The translations under genes were made by a program, and so were the position numbers. Source: Streptomyces cyaneochromogenes (GTDB taxonomy: Bacteria; Actinomycetota; Actinomycetes; Streptomycetales; Streptomycetaceae). Taken from it: 64,000 nt of DNA. The stretch is taken from contig NZ_CP034539.1 in NCBI RefSeq assembly GCF_003963535.1, positions 3,472,001-3,536,000 of the forward strand. Reading direction: 5' to 3'. How positions within the stretch are numbered: the stretch's first letter is position 1; each line of letters starts with the position of its first letter. Below, in pieces: positions 9,069 to 18,099 of this stretch. The notes under the pieces were generated by a model that did no database searches, had not been told where the DNA came from, and saw nothing but the letters and a program-made list of their open reading frames with translations.

Positions 9069-10628
9069 TTACTCGACCTCGACGCCCGGCCGCCCCGCCT
9101 CCACGCGCAGCCGCGCCAGGGTGCTCGGCGTGGCCGTCGGCTGCCGGACCGTGTCCACGATCCGCACCTGGGCGTCGATGCCGTCGCGGCGGATGTCGAA
9201 GAGGTGGTAGCCGCGGTGGGCGTCGAGGAGCTTCCAGTGCGGGTTGTCCGGGACGCGCGGGTCCCACTCCCGGTGGAAGGCGGCCTGGTCCTGGTCGCCG
9301 TTGCTGGAGATGGACGTCCCGACGAACTCGGCGCCCACGACGGCCGAGCCCGGATCGGCGTAGTCCTCCTTGAGGTCGCTGATCATCGTCAGGTGGCGGT
9401 CGCCGGTGAACACGACCGGGTTGCGGACCTGCTTGAGCTCCTGCATCAGGGCGTTGCGTTCGGCCTGGTAGCCGTCCCAGGCGTCGTAGTACCAGAGCTT
9501 GCCCTCGCCGACCTTGAGGTCGGTCTCGGCCATCATGATCTGCGAGCCGATCATGTTCCAGCGGGCCGGCGAGTGCCGCAGCCCGTCGATCAGCCACTCC
9601 TTCTGCTCGGCGCCGAGCATGGTGAGCGAGGGGTCCTGGGCGCCTTCCTGGCTGGTGGCCTGATCGCTGCGGTACTGGCGGGTGTCCAGCACGCTGAGCC
9701 GGGCGAGGCGGCCGAACTCCAGCCGGCGGTACATCTGGATGTGCGGGCCGTTCGGGATGGCGCTCGCCCGGACCGGCATGTGCTCGTAGAACGCCTGGTA
9801 GCCGGCGGTCAGCCGGGCCACGAAGGCGTCGTGCGGCTGCTTGTCCGGGTCCTGCGGGATCTCGCCGGCGAAGTCGTTGTCGATCTCGTGGTCGTCGAAG
9901 GTCACCACGAAGGGCGCGTTCGCGTGCATCGCGGCGAGGTCCGGGTCGGTGCGGTACTGGGCGTACCGGTTGCGGTACTGGACCAGGGTGTACGGCTCGT
10001 CGGTGCCCTCGTGCTTGCGCAGGGCGGTTGCCGACGGCCGGGACTCGTAGATGTAGTCGCCGACGAAGAGGACGAAGTCGGGGTCCTGGGCCAGCATGTC
10101 GGCGTACGGCGTGAAGTAGCCATGCTGCCAGTTCTGGCAGGAGGCCAGCGCCATGCGCAGCCGGCCGCCGGAGTGGTGCGGGTGGGGCGCGGTGCGGGTG
10201 CGCCCGATCGGCGAGATCTGCCCGTCGACGCGGAAGCGGTACCAGTACGTACGGCCCGGGCGCAGTCGCCGTACGTCCACGTGAACGCTGTGTCCCAGCT
10301 CGGGCCGGGCCTGGGCGACACCGCGCCGCACCGGCTTTCTGAACCGCTCCTCCTCGGCGAGTTCCCACTCGACGGTCACCACGCGATCGGGCATCCCGCC
10401 GCCGTTCAGCGGGTCGGGTGCGAGCCGGGTCCACAGCACGATGCCGTCCGGCAGCGGGTCGCCGGAGGCGACGCCGAGGCTGAACACGCCGTCGGGCAGC
10501 GGGGTTTCGGCTGCTCGGGCGGCGGTCGGCAGCCACAGCTGGGCGGAGGCCGCGGCGCCGAGCACGGCGGCTCCGGCGGTCAGAAAGCGGCGTCGGTCGG
10601 GCGATACGGATCCGGAAACACCGGTCAT
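9069..10628 (-). CDS. Tat-exported PhoD-type alkaline phosphatase/phosphodiesterase
   Basis: A protein of 519 residues from the ATG at 10628, chosen for its AGGGGAG ribosome-binding site eight bases upstream and because it places the twin-arginine signal at the N-terminus (DRRRFLTAGAAVLGAAASAQ). After a PhoD_N domain (LGVASGDPLPDGIVLWTRLA), the metallophosphatase domain shows VLFVGDYIYES, VTFDDHEIDNDFAGE and VVFTGDRHLTM, the usual Fe/Ca ligand motifs of PhoD enzymes. The protein acts outside the membrane. In Bacillus, PhoD hydrolyses wall teichoic acid, so the position next to a glycopolymer locus may be meaningful rather than only phosphate-scavenging. A longer start at 10664 is possible but lacks support. 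Confidence 0.85.
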   Translation of the reverse strand: MTGVSGSVSPDRRRFLTAGAAVLGAAASAQLWLPTAARAAETPLPDGVFSLGVASGDPLPDGIVLWTRLAPDPLNGGGMPDRVVTVEWELAEEERFRKPVRRGVAQARPELGHSVHVDVRRLRPGRTYWYRFRVDGQISPIGRTRTAPHPHHSGGRLRMALASCQNWQHGYFTPYADMLAQDPDFVLFVGDYIYESRPSATALRKHEGTDEPYTLVQYRNRYAQYRTDPDLAAMHANAPFVVTFDDHEIDNDFAGEIPQDPDKQPHDAFVARLTAGYQAFYEHMPVRASAIPNGPHIQMYRRLEFGRLARLSVLDTRQYRSDQATSQEGAQDPSLTMLGAEQKEWLIDGLRHSPARWNMIGSQIMMAETDLKVGEGKLWYYDAWDGYQAERNALMQELKQVRNPVVFTGDRHLTMISDLKEDYADPGSAVVGAEFVGTSISSNGDQDQAAFHREWDPRVPDNPHWKLLDAHRGYHLFDIRRDGIDAQVRIVDTVRQPTATPSTLARLRVEAGRPGVEVE

Positions 10629-10742
10629 CGGCGAACTCCCCTGCCTCGCTGGCCTCTTGGACACTTCGGATGCTCAGGCCCGTGGGCGGCCTGGCTGCTG
10701 AACTGCGAGCTTCGCGTGCATGACAAATAGGGAGACAACAGA

Positions 10743-10785
10743 AGACCCGTTGCGGCACGGAACGTGCCCTTGCCACAACGGGTCT
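10743..10785 (-). terminator. Terminator of the 10795-12273 gene
   Basis: AGACCCGTTG (10743-10752) pairs with CAACGGGTCT (10776-10785), and GGCA/TGCC pairs inside it. It lies ten bases 3' of the stop codon of the minus-strand FG-GAP gene. Confidence 0.75.
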
Positions 10786-10794
10786 GTCGATCGA

Positions 10795-12273
10795 TCAGTA
10801 GTTGAACCCGGAACCCAGCTTCGCGTTGGTCGCGACCGTGCCGAGGGTCCCGGCCCCGAAGGTGAACGAACCGGTCGGTGTGATCCCGGTCGACGTGGGC
10901 TGGAAGACCCAGACCGACCCGGCGTTCGCGTTCTCCCCCGTGGCACCGACGACGAGTTCGGCGCGGCCGTCGTGGTCGGCGTCCACGAGGTGGGTGGTGG
11001 CGCCGAAGGCGTCGTTCGTCTCCGCCGCGCCCGGCACGCCCGTGGTGTCCTGGTTGACGCCCGTCGCGCCGGCGCCGGTCAGGCCGTTCGCGCCTCCGCG
11101 CAGCACGATGGCCCCGCCGGCGTTGCTCAGCCCGTCGAAGTCCTCGCCGGGAACGCCGGTGGAGACGTCGGCGTACCCGTCACCGTTGACGTCGGCGACC
11201 GAGACGTCGGAGCCGAAGCCGTCCCCCCGCTCGGCGGCGCCCGGGACTCCGGCGCTGTCCTGGTTGACGTACATCGCCTTGCTCACGACGGGGCCGTCGG
11301 CGCTGCCGGGGACGAAACCGACCCGGCCGCCCTTGGGGAGCGGGGTGTCGAGGTCGCTGTCGTAGCCGTCGACGGAGCGGCCCGCGACGATGTCGTCGTA
11401 GCCGTCGCCGTTCACGTCGCCGAGGTCGAGGGACTCGCCCTGCACCCAAAAGCCCCGGCTGTCCTCCAGCACGATCTTCTCCGCGAGACCGTCCGGCGTG
11501 CCCCGCCAGTACGTGATGCGGCGGTGGTCGTACTCGTCGCCGTCGTTCATGGCGCCGACGACGTCGTCGATGCCGTCACCGTTGACGTCACCGGTGGCCA
11601 GGTCCAGGAAGCGGGGGTCGGAGTTGTCGAGGACGGTCTGCTCACCGCTCGCGGCGCCGTCCCGCCCGAAGGGGCCCTTGATGACCCGCAGCTTGTAATT
11701 CCTCTCGATGACCACGAGGTCCGGTGCCCCGTCCCCGTTCACATCGCCGACGGTGAGCTCGCCCCGCTCACTGAGCCGGTCGTACGTCTCGTGCCCGTAC
11801 GCCAACGCGGCCCCGCCCGACAGCCCGTTCGCGCCGCCCCAGACGACCTGTACGAGGCCGGTCTCGGCGCCCCCTTCGACCGAGTCCTCGCCGGTGACGC
11901 CGACGATCAGGTCGGTGTACCCGTCCCGGTCGAGGTCGGCGCTGCTCACCGCGCTGCCGAACAGGTCGCCGGTCTCGGCGGAGTCGGTGACACCGGCGGT
12001 GTTCTGGCTGATGACCTGCTTGGAGGTGGTCTTGAGCCCACTGGCCGACCCGTACAGCACGGCGACGTATCCGGCCCGGGTCTTGCCGTCGACGGTCGCC
12101 TCGGGCGCCGCCACGGCGAGGTCGGAGTAGCCGTCGCCGTTGAAGTCGTCCTGAAGCTTCGCCGCGGCCGACGGCGCGTCCCCGGCCGCGTGGGCGGAGG
12201 GCAGAACGGCCGCTCCCGTCACCGCCAGGACGACGGCGAGTCCCGTGCGCCAGGTTCCTTTGCGCCTGTTCAT
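10795..12273 (-). CDS. Secreted FG-GAP repeat protein, seven blades (copy 1)
   Basis: A protein of 492 residues from the ATG at 12273, with CAGGAG ten bases upstream and a signal peptide directly after it (TGLAVVLAVTGAAVLPSAHA). Seven calcium-binding FG-GAP/integrin-alpha motifs can be counted: DFNGDGYSDLAV, DLDRDGYTDLIV, DVNGDGAPDLVV, DVNGDGIDDVVG, DVNGDGYDDIVA, DVNGDGYADVST and DADHDGRAELVV. This predicts a single seven-bladed beta-propeller secreted to the wall or medium. No enzymatic domain is present. It is the last of three tandem homologues on this strand; a 94-bp gap separates it from copy 2 and suggests its own promoter. Function is unknown; adhesion or ligand binding is the usual guess for the fold. 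Confidence 0.85.
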   Translation of the reverse strand: MNRRKGTWRTGLAVVLAVTGAAVLPSAHAAGDAPSAAAKLQDDFNGDGYSDLAVAAPEATVDGKTRAGYVAVLYGSASGLKTTSKQVISQNTAGVTDSAETGDLFGSAVSSADLDRDGYTDLIVGVTGEDSVEGGAETGLVQVVWGGANGLSGGAALAYGHETYDRLSERGELTVGDVNGDGAPDLVVIERNYKLRVIKGPFGRDGAASGEQTVLDNSDPRFLDLATGDVNGDGIDDVVGAMNDGDEYDHRRITYWRGTPDGLAEKIVLEDSRGFWVQGESLDLGDVNGDGYDDIVAGRSVDGYDSDLDTPLPKGGRVGFVPGSADGPVVSKAMYVNQDSAGVPGAAERGDGFGSDVSVADVNGDGYADVSTGVPGEDFDGLSNAGGAIVLRGGANGLTGAGATGVNQDTTGVPGAAETNDAFGATTHLVDADHDGRAELVVGATGENANAGSVWVFQPTSTGITPTGSFTFGAGTLGTVATNAKLGSGFNY

Positions 12274-12367
12274 GGTGCTGTCTCCTGTCATTTCGTGGGG
12301 GGATGGTCGTACGGAGAGTTGTCGCAATACGGGGATGTATGCGTCGTACGAGGCTGCCGTGCCGTCA

Positions 12368-13888
12368 TCAGTCCGCCAGCGAGGCGCCGAACTGGGCCCC
12401 GGTCGCGGGCAGGCCCATGGTGGCCGGGCCGAACGAGAAGGAGCCGCTCGCGGTGATACCGCCGGACGTGGCGGAAAAGACCCACACCGAACCGTTGTTG
12501 GCGTTCTCGGCGGAGTCACCCACGACCAGGCCGTCCTTCTTGTCCGCATTGGCATCGACCAGGGCGGTCACCGCGCCGAATCGGTCCAGCTTCTCGGCGG
12601 TGCCCGGCACGCCGCTGGTGTTCTGGCTGAACGGCTTGTAGCCGGTGGTCGTCAGGCCGTTCGCACTGCCGCGCAGCACGAGCACGGTGCCCGCGTCGGT
12701 GAGGCCGTCGAAGTCCTCGCCGGGCAGCCCGGTCGCCACATCGAGGTAGCCGTCACCGTTGGTGTCGCCGATGGACAGACCCGAGCCCATGCCGTCGCGG
12801 TACTCACCGACGCCCGGCACCCCGGGGGTGTCCTGGTTGATCCACACCGGCTTGCGGGTGGTCGACGTGCCGTCGGGGCCGCCGTAGACGACGATCAACG
12901 CGCCCCCCTTGCTGGGGAGTTCGACGTCGCTGTCGTAGGTGTCGATGAAGTGACCGACGACGATGTCGGCGTACCCGTCCTTGTTCAGGTCACCGATCTC
13001 GACGTCCTCACCGCCGATGCGGCGGCCCTGGGCGTCCTTGAGATTGCCCTTGCGGGTGAACCCGTCGGGGCCGCCCAGGAGGAGGGTGACCGCTCGTGAG
13101 TCGGACTCGTCCTGGAACGTGTTGGGCACCGCGAGGTCGGCGAAGCCGTCACCGTTGACGTCGCCGGCGGCCGGGGCGTCGTAGAAGGAGTACTGATCGG
13201 GATCGATGCCGAAGGAGGACTTCTTGGCGGACTCTCCGGTGCGGGTGAACGGACCGTGCCACACCGTGCCCGCCCCGCGGTGGGCCCCGTCCTCCCACCG
13301 GTCGGTGGCGACCGTCACCAGATCCTGTCGCTTGTCGCCGTCCACGTCGGCCACGGTGAAATGGCCGTGCCACTCGTTGTCCGGCGCCCACAGCAGCCTG
13401 GTCGGGGTGGTCGAAAGCCCCTGGGGTCCACCCCAGTTGACGACCACGGCGTACCCGGAGTCGATGTCCATCACGTCCTCCGAGACGGACGAGAGCAGAT
13501 CCGCGTACCCGTCCCCGTCCAGGTCGGCGCTCCGCAGGGCGGTGCCGTACAACTGCTGCGGCGGCTCGGCGTTCTCCCGCGACGGCCAGGTCAGCACCTG
13601 CTTGCGGGACGTCGACAATCCGCCGGCCGATCCGTACAGCACGCTCACCGCGCCCGCCTTGACCTGCTCGCCCCGCTTGGCCTGCGGCGCGCCGATCGCC
13701 AGGTCGGGATAGCCGTCCCCGTTGAAGTCGTCGTGCAGCCGCTTGGCGCTCGGCGTGGTCGCCGTCGCCTCGGTGGCCGCGTTGACGGCGGGCACCGCCA
13801 GCGCTCCGGCGACGACGGCGGTTCCGGTGGCGAGGGCGAGACGTCTGCGCCGGGTGAGGAAGGTGCGGCGGTGAGAGGGCGAAACCAT
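12368..13888 (-). CDS. Secreted FG-GAP repeat protein, seven blades (copy 2)
   Basis: A protein of 506 residues with an ATG at 13888. The N-terminus has a basic RRRRLA stretch followed by a hydrophobic signal (LATGTAVVAGALAVPAVNAA). Seven propeller motifs follow, from DFNGDGYPDLAI through DLDGDGYADLLS, DVDGDKRQDLVT, DVNGDGFADLAV, DLNKDGYADIVV and DTNGDGYLDVAT to a degenerate last one, DANADKKDGLVV. The whole length is propeller, as in copies 1 and 3. Sequence blocks such as AGAVSVLYGSAGGL and TPGVPGVGEYRDGMGSGLSI are shared with the neighbours, so the three arose by duplication. Partner and ligand are unknown. Confidence 0.85.
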   Translation of the reverse strand: MVSPSHRRTFLTRRRRLALATGTAVVAGALAVPAVNAATEATATTPSAKRLHDDFNGDGYPDLAIGAPQAKRGEQVKAGAVSVLYGSAGGLSTSRKQVLTWPSRENAEPPQQLYGTALRSADLDGDGYADLLSSVSEDVMDIDSGYAVVVNWGGPQGLSTTPTRLLWAPDNEWHGHFTVADVDGDKRQDLVTVATDRWEDGAHRGAGTVWHGPFTRTGESAKKSSFGIDPDQYSFYDAPAAGDVNGDGFADLAVPNTFQDESDSRAVTLLLGGPDGFTRKGNLKDAQGRRIGGEDVEIGDLNKDGYADIVVGHFIDTYDSDVELPSKGGALIVVYGGPDGTSTTRKPVWINQDTPGVPGVGEYRDGMGSGLSIGDTNGDGYLDVATGLPGEDFDGLTDAGTVLVLRGSANGLTTTGYKPFSQNTSGVPGTAEKLDRFGAVTALVDANADKKDGLVVGDSAENANNGSVWVFSATSGGITASGSFSFGPATMGLPATGAQFGASLAD

Positions 13889-13938
13889 GTGATTCCTGAC
13901 GTGAGAAGGGTGCGCGGGTTGATGTGGGGGGCAGCTGA

Positions 13939-15372
13939 TCAGCGTGGGAACCGGTCACCGAGCCAGGCGCCGCTCGCGACCGTCCCGAGCGTGCGGGCGC
14001 CGAAGGCGAAGGAGCCCTTGGCGGTGACACCGGCCGAGCCGGACCGGAACACCCACACGCCACCGGCGTACGAGTCCTCCCCGACGGCGGCCACGACGGG
14101 CTCGGCCCGCCCGTCGCCGTTGCCGTCGACGAGGTGAACGTTCTCGCCGAAGCGGTCGTCCTTCTCGACGGTGCCGGGAACGTCCGCGCTGTCCTGGCCG
14201 AAAAGCCTGGAGCCGGCCCCGGTCGGCCCGCCCGGTCCGCCGGGCACGACGACGAAGGCGCCGGCCTGCCGCACCGCGCCCAGGTCCTCGAACGGGTCGC
14301 CGGCCAGGACGTCGCCGTAGCCGTCGCCGTTGACGTCGCCGACCGCGAGGTCGTGGCCGAACACGTCCCCGGCCTCGTCGGCACCGGGCACGCCCGGGGT
14401 GTCCTGGGTGATGGTGCGGGGGGCGACGGAGTCGGCGGGGCCGTTCGCCGTGCCGTAGATGAACCTGAGCCCTCCGTAGCCCATGACGATGTCCCCGCGG
14501 TGGTCGCCGTTGACGTCGCCGATGGCCAGGGTGTGACCCGGTCTGATCTTCTCGCCCTGTGCGTCCTTGAGGACGACGAGTGGCCGCAGGCCGTCGCGGC
14601 TGCCGCGCAGGAAGTTCAGATGCTCGCCCCGGTTGCCCTCGTCGTCATCGTCGAACGACTGAGCGAGGGTGACCACGTCGGTGATGCCGTCGCCGTCCAC
14701 ATCACCGGCCACCACCTTGACCAGTTGGATGTCGCCGTCGACGAGCTGCACGCCGGTCGAGCCGGCGGGTACACCGTCACGCCCGAACGGCCCGTACTCC
14801 ACACGGCCGTTGTCGAGCAGATCCTGATGCCCGTCACCGTTGAAGTCACCGGTGACGGTCCCTGAGCCGCTCTGGTACCGGCCGTCGCCGACGGCGGGCC
14901 GCACCTTCCCCGAGGTGAAGCCGCCCGGGCCGCCCCACAGCACGGTCCGGCTGCCCTCCCGGACCACGCCGCCCTGCTCCCACAGCTCGTCGTCGGCCGA
15001 CACCTGCAGGTCGGTGTACCCGTCGCCGTCCAGATCGGCGGTGACCAGGTCCGAACCGAAGCGGTCACCGGCCTCGACGGTGCCCGGAATGCCGGCGGAT
15101 GCCTGCGTGTACACCTTCTTGGCCGTGCCGCGCAGCCCGTTCGCGGACCCGTACAGCACGGCGACGTAGCCCGCCTTGGCCTTGCCGTTCACGGTGGCGT
15201 TGGGAGCGGCCACGGCCAGATCGCCGTACCCGTCGCCGTTGAAGTCCTGCGGCACGGTGCCGGTCGCCGCACGGGCGTGCCCGGCCGGCAGCACACCGGC
15301 ACACGCGGCCGCCAGGGCGACAGCTATGGCAACGGTGCGCAGCAGCGTCCTGCGGGGAACAGCCTCGACCAC
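13939..15372 (-). CDS. Secreted FG-GAP repeat protein, seven blades (copy 3)
   Basis: A protein of 477 residues from the GTG at 15372, preferred over an upstream in-frame start (15441) because CCCGGAG sits five bases before it and the signal peptide then begins within ten residues (TLLRTVAIAVALAAACAGVL). Seven propeller motifs are visible: DFNGDGYGDLAV, DLDGDGYTDLQV, DFNGDGHQDLLD, DVDGDGITDVVT, DVNGDHRGDIVM, DVNGDGYGDVLA and DGNGDGRAEPVV. It is the promoter-proximal member of the three tandem copies; 50 bp separates it from copy 2. No catalytic residues can be recognised. Confidence 0.83.
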   Translation of the reverse strand: MVEAVPRRTLLRTVAIAVALAAACAGVLPAGHARAATGTVPQDFNGDGYGDLAVAAPNATVNGKAKAGYVAVLYGSANGLRGTAKKVYTQASAGIPGTVEAGDRFGSDLVTADLDGDGYTDLQVSADDELWEQGGVVREGSRTVLWGGPGGFTSGKVRPAVGDGRYQSGSGTVTGDFNGDGHQDLLDNGRVEYGPFGRDGVPAGSTGVQLVDGDIQLVKVVAGDVDGDGITDVVTLAQSFDDDDEGNRGEHLNFLRGSRDGLRPLVVLKDAQGEKIRPGHTLAIGDVNGDHRGDIVMGYGGLRFIYGTANGPADSVAPRTITQDTPGVPGADEAGDVFGHDLAVGDVNGDGYGDVLAGDPFEDLGAVRQAGAFVVVPGGPGGPTGAGSRLFGQDSADVPGTVEKDDRFGENVHLVDGNGDGRAEPVVAAVGEDSYAGGVWVFRSGSAGVTAKGSFAFGARTLGTVASGAWLGDRFPR

Positions 15373-15518
15373 GTCGACTCCGGGAATCAGAAGGGCAGTT
15401 GAGCGTGGAGAGGGTCCGAAGGGTTCAAGATCCTCATCCACGCCGCCCAGTACGACTCACCGAAGAGCGAAGGGGTTGCCCTGAGATACCTCGCAAATTT
15501 TCCCGGCGTTAACCATTT

Positions 15519-15598
15519 CAGCCTGTCCGGCGATTGAGGACTAGGCCCTTCAAGGGACGAAAGCGGGGGTCTGGGGGCGGCAGCCCCCAGACCCCCGC
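15519..15598. repeat. Dispersed intergenic repeat, copy R1, with terminator hairpin
   Basis: It starts CAGCCTGTCCGGCGATTGAG and ends in a 16-bp perfect stem (15563-15578 with 15583-15598, GGCA loop). The same element in opposite orientation occurs near 56.0 kb and 59.9 kb. Here it lies 3' of obg and can end its transcript. Confidence 0.8.
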
Positions 15599-15623
15599 GA
15601 CATCGCCGGGCACCGCCTCAGGA

Positions 15624-17069
15624 TCAGAACGGCTCGAAGTCGTCGTACTCCCGGAGGGCCTCGTCCCGCTCCGCCTGCTGGTCACGGCGCCGCTGCGCCG
15701 CAGGTCGCGGCGCCTCGAAGCGATGGTCCTCGCCACGCCGGCCGAGCATCTCCGCCCCGGCCGTCACCGTCGGCTCCCAGTCGAAGACGACGGCGTTGTC
15801 CTCGGGACCGATGGCGACGCCGTCACCGGACCGCGCCCCCGCCTTCATCAACTCGTCCTCGACACCGAGCCGGTTGAGCCGGTCCGCGAGATACCCCACG
15901 GCCTCGTCGTTGTTGAAGTCGGTCTGCCGCACCCAGCGCTCGGGCTTCTCACCGCGCACCCGGAACAGCAGCTCGCCGCCGATCTCCTCACGGGTCACGG
16001 TGAAGCCCGCGTCGTCGACGGCCTTCGGCCGGATCACGATCCGCGTCGCCTCTTCCTTCGGCTTCGCGGCCCGCGCCCTGCCCACCAGGTCGGCCAGTGC
16101 GAACGACAGCTCCTTCAGCCCCATGTGCGCGACGGCGGACACCTCGAAGACCCGGTATCCACGGGCCTCCAGGTCCGGCCGCACCATCTCGGCGAGGTCC
16201 TTGCCGTCCGGCACGTCGATCTTGTTCAGGACCACGATCCGGGGCCGGTTGTCGAGCCCGCCGTACTCCCGCAGCTCCGCCTCGATGATGTCGAGGTCGG
16301 AGACGGGGTCCCGGTCGGACTCCAGCGTCGCCGTGTCCAGGACGTGCACGAGCACACTGCACCGCTCGACGTGCCGCAGGAACTCCAGCCCCAGGCCCTT
16401 GCCCTGGCTGGCTCCCGGGATGAGCCCCGGGACGTCGGCGATGGTGTAGACGGTCGAACCGGCGGTCACCACACCGAGGTTCGGCACGAGAGTCGTGAAC
16501 GGGTAGTCCGCGATCTTCGGCTTGGCGGCGCTCAGCACGGAGATCAGCGAGGACTTGCCGGCGCTCGGGTACCCGACCAGTGCCACGTCGGCGACGGTCT
16601 TCAGCTCCAGGACGACATCCTGCAGATCACCCGGCTCACCCAGCAGCGCGAACCCCGGCGCCTTCCGCCGCGCCGACGCCAGCGCCGCGTTCCCGAGCCC
16701 GCCCCGGCCGCCCTGCGCGGCGACGTACGACGTGCCGTGCCCGACCAGGTCGGCGAGTACGTTGCCGGCCTTGTCGAGGACGACGGTGCCGTCCGGCACG
16801 GGAAGGACCAGGTCCTGCCCGTCCTTGCCGGACCGGTTGCCGCCCTCGCCGGGCTTGCCGTTGGTGGCCTTGCGGTGCGGGGAGTGGTGGTACTCGAGCA
16901 GCGTGGTGATCGACTGGTCGACAGTGAGGATCACGTCCCCGCCGCGCCCGCCGTTACCGCCGTCGGGTCCGCCCAGCGGCTTGAACTTCTCACGGTGGAC
17001 GGAGGCACAGCCGTGACCTCCGCTACCCGCGGCGACGTGCAGCTCGACGCGGTCCACGAAGGTGGTCAT
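15624..17069 (-). CDS. obg: GTPase Obg/CgtA
   Basis: A protein of 481 residues with an ATG at 17069. The Obg glycine-rich domain comes first ([20 protein letters not shown], many GG-turn segments). Next is the GTPase domain, with [19 protein letters not shown] (P-loop), [10 protein letters not shown] (G3) and [12 protein letters not shown] (G4), and then the OCT domain at about residues 340-430. Obg is an essential ribosome-associated GTPase; in Streptomyces it is known to influence the onset of aerial growth. It follows rplU and rpmA in the conserved ribosomal order, with a hairpin in the 143-bp gap after rpmA. Confidence 0.97.
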   Translation of the reverse strand: MTTFVDRVELHVAAGSGGHGCASVHREKFKPLGGPDGGNGGRGGDVILTVDQSITTLLEYHHSPHRKATNGKPGEGGNRSGKDGQDLVLPVPDGTVVLDKAGNVLADLVGHGTSYVAAQGGRGGLGNAALASARRKAPGFALLGEPGDLQDVVLELKTVADVALVGYPSAGKSSLISVLSAAKPKIADYPFTTLVPNLGVVTAGSTVYTIADVPGLIPGASQGKGLGLEFLRHVERCSVLVHVLDTATLESDRDPVSDLDIIEAELREYGGLDNRPRIVVLNKIDVPDGKDLAEMVRPDLEARGYRVFEVSAVAHMGLKELSFALADLVGRARAAKPKEEATRIVIRPKAVDDAGFTVTREEIGGELLFRVRGEKPERWVRQTDFNNDEAVGYLADRLNRLGVEDELMKAGARSGDGVAIGPEDNAVVFDWEPTVTAGAEMLGRRGEDHRFEAPRPAAQRRRDQQAERDEALREYDDFEPF

Positions 17070-17130
17070 GGTTCAGTGCCTCCAGAAACTTACGGATACG
17101 TCTTCGTAGTGCTGTGCTCTATTAGAAACA

Positions 17131-17180
17131 CGCGAAAGGCGGACCCGCCTTCCCCGAAGGGAAGTGAGGTCCGCCTCGCG
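17131..17180 (-). terminator. Hairpin between rpmA and obg
   Basis: AGGCGGACC (17137-17145) pairs with GGTCCGCCT (17168-17176), flanked by CGCG arms and enclosing a smaller CTTCCC/GGGAAG stem. It is probably a partial terminator that lowers obg expression relative to the ribosomal protein genes. Confidence 0.6.
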
Positions 17181-17212
17181 AAACGTTCGGTCGAAGCCTT
17201 GAGCCAGAGGAC

Positions 17213-17467
17213 TCAGGCAACCGGAACGATGTTCACGACCTTGCGGCCACGGTGGGTGCCGAACTGCACCGAACCGGCCTGCAGGGCGAACAGCGTGTCG
17301 TCGCCGCCACGGCCGACGCCCGAACCCGGGTGGAAGTGCGTGCCACGCTGGCGGACCAGGATCTCGCCCGCGTTGACGACCTGACCGCCGAAGCGCTTCA
17401 CGCCGAGGCGCTGAGCGTTGGAGTCACGACCGTTACGGGTGGACGATGCGCCCTTCTTGTGTGCCAT
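17213..17467 (-). CDS. rpmA: Large ribosomal subunit protein bL27
   Basis: A protein of 84 residues, the usual bL27 length. It begins [16 protein letters not shown], so the mature N-terminus is already of the short type without a cleavable extension, followed by [20 protein letters not shown] and QRGTHFHPG. bL27 lies near the peptidyl-transferase centre and helps position tRNA. It is 14 bp downstream of rplU and is surely co-transcribed with it. Confidence 0.98.
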   Translation of the reverse strand: MAHKKGASSTRNGRDSNAQRLGVKRFGGQVVNAGEILVRQRGTHFHPGSGVGRGGDDTLFALQAGSVQFGTHRGRKVVNIVPVA

Positions 17468-17481
17468 CTCTCCTCAGTCCC

Positions 17482-17802
17482 TTACTTCGCAGCCGCGGGG
17501 ATCTCAGTGACCTTGATCGCCGTGTACTGCTGGCGGTGGCCCTGACGACGGCGGTAGCCGGTCTTGTTCTTGTAGCGCAGAATGTCGATCTTCTGGCCCT
17601 TGTGGTGGTCCACGACCTCGGCCTGGACCTTGATGCCGGCCAGCACCCACGGGTCGCTGGTCACAGCGTCGCCGTCGACAACGAGCAGGGTCGAGAGCTC
17701 GACCGTGTCGCCAACCTTGGCAGTGGAAATCTTGTCAACCTCAACGATGTCGCCGACAGCAACCTTGTGCTGGCGACCACCGCTGCGCACGATGGCGTAC
17801 AC
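17482..17802 (-). CDS. rplU: Large ribosomal subunit protein bL21
   Basis: A protein of 106 residues from the GTG at 17802, giving [20 protein letters not shown], the standard bL21 N-terminus; an upstream in-frame start at 17949 would add a non-homologous extension. It is a 23S rRNA-binding protein of the 50S subunit. Transcription should start near 17914 from the promoter at 17921-17949, leaving a ~110-nt leader with inverted repeats. It is first in the rplU-rpmA-obg operon. Confidence 0.97.
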   Translation of the reverse strand: MYAIVRSGGRQHKVAVGDIVEVDKISTAKVGDTVELSTLLVVDGDAVTSDPWVLAGIKVQAEVVDHHKGQKIDILRYKNKTGYRRRQGHRQQYTAIKVTEIPAAAK

Positions 17803-17920
17803 GCGGATCTCACTCTCTCGCTCGGGAACGGCACCCCCGAAGTCCAGCCACCCGGCAGGCGGGCAGCCTCTCCGGAACACCCTGTGCTCCGGAGGAAGAG
17901 GTTTACGGGGATGTGGCGCG

Positions 17921-17949
17921 CCTATATCCACGGACACGCCGACGGTCAA
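17921..17949 (-). promoter_or_regulatory. Promoter of rplU-rpmA-obg
   Basis: On the minus strand, TTGACC (17949-17944) is followed by a 17-nt spacer and TATAGG (17926-17921). This is a near-consensus principal-sigma (HrdB-type) promoter placed ~120 nt upstream of the rplU start. Confidence 0.7.
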
Positions 17950-17999
17950 GGTTACGGGGCCGTGGCCGAGAGGGTCAAACCGGGCCGGGCCCCAACGAA

Positions 18000-18029
18000 G
18001 TGCGGCCGGTCACAAAGGACCGGCCGCAC
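18000..18029 (-). terminator. Terminator of rne
   Basis: GTGCGGCCGGTC (18000-18011) pairs with GACCGGCCGCAC (18018-18029) around ACAAAG. It lies 58 bp 3' of the rne stop codon. Confidence 0.75.
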
Positions 18030-18040
18030 CACACATCACT

Positions 18041-18099
18041 CTCCGATGAGCGTCACTCGTCGGTGAGCGTCACGCTCCGATGAGCGTCACTCGTCGGTG
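18041..18099. repeat. Tandem duplication of the rne 3' end
   Basis: The 25-mer beginning CTCCGATGAGCGTCACTCGT occurs at 18041-18065 and again, identical, at 18075-18099 (34-bp period). The second copy contains the last codons and stop of rne, so the 3' end of the gene has been duplicated in place. Confidence 0.85.
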
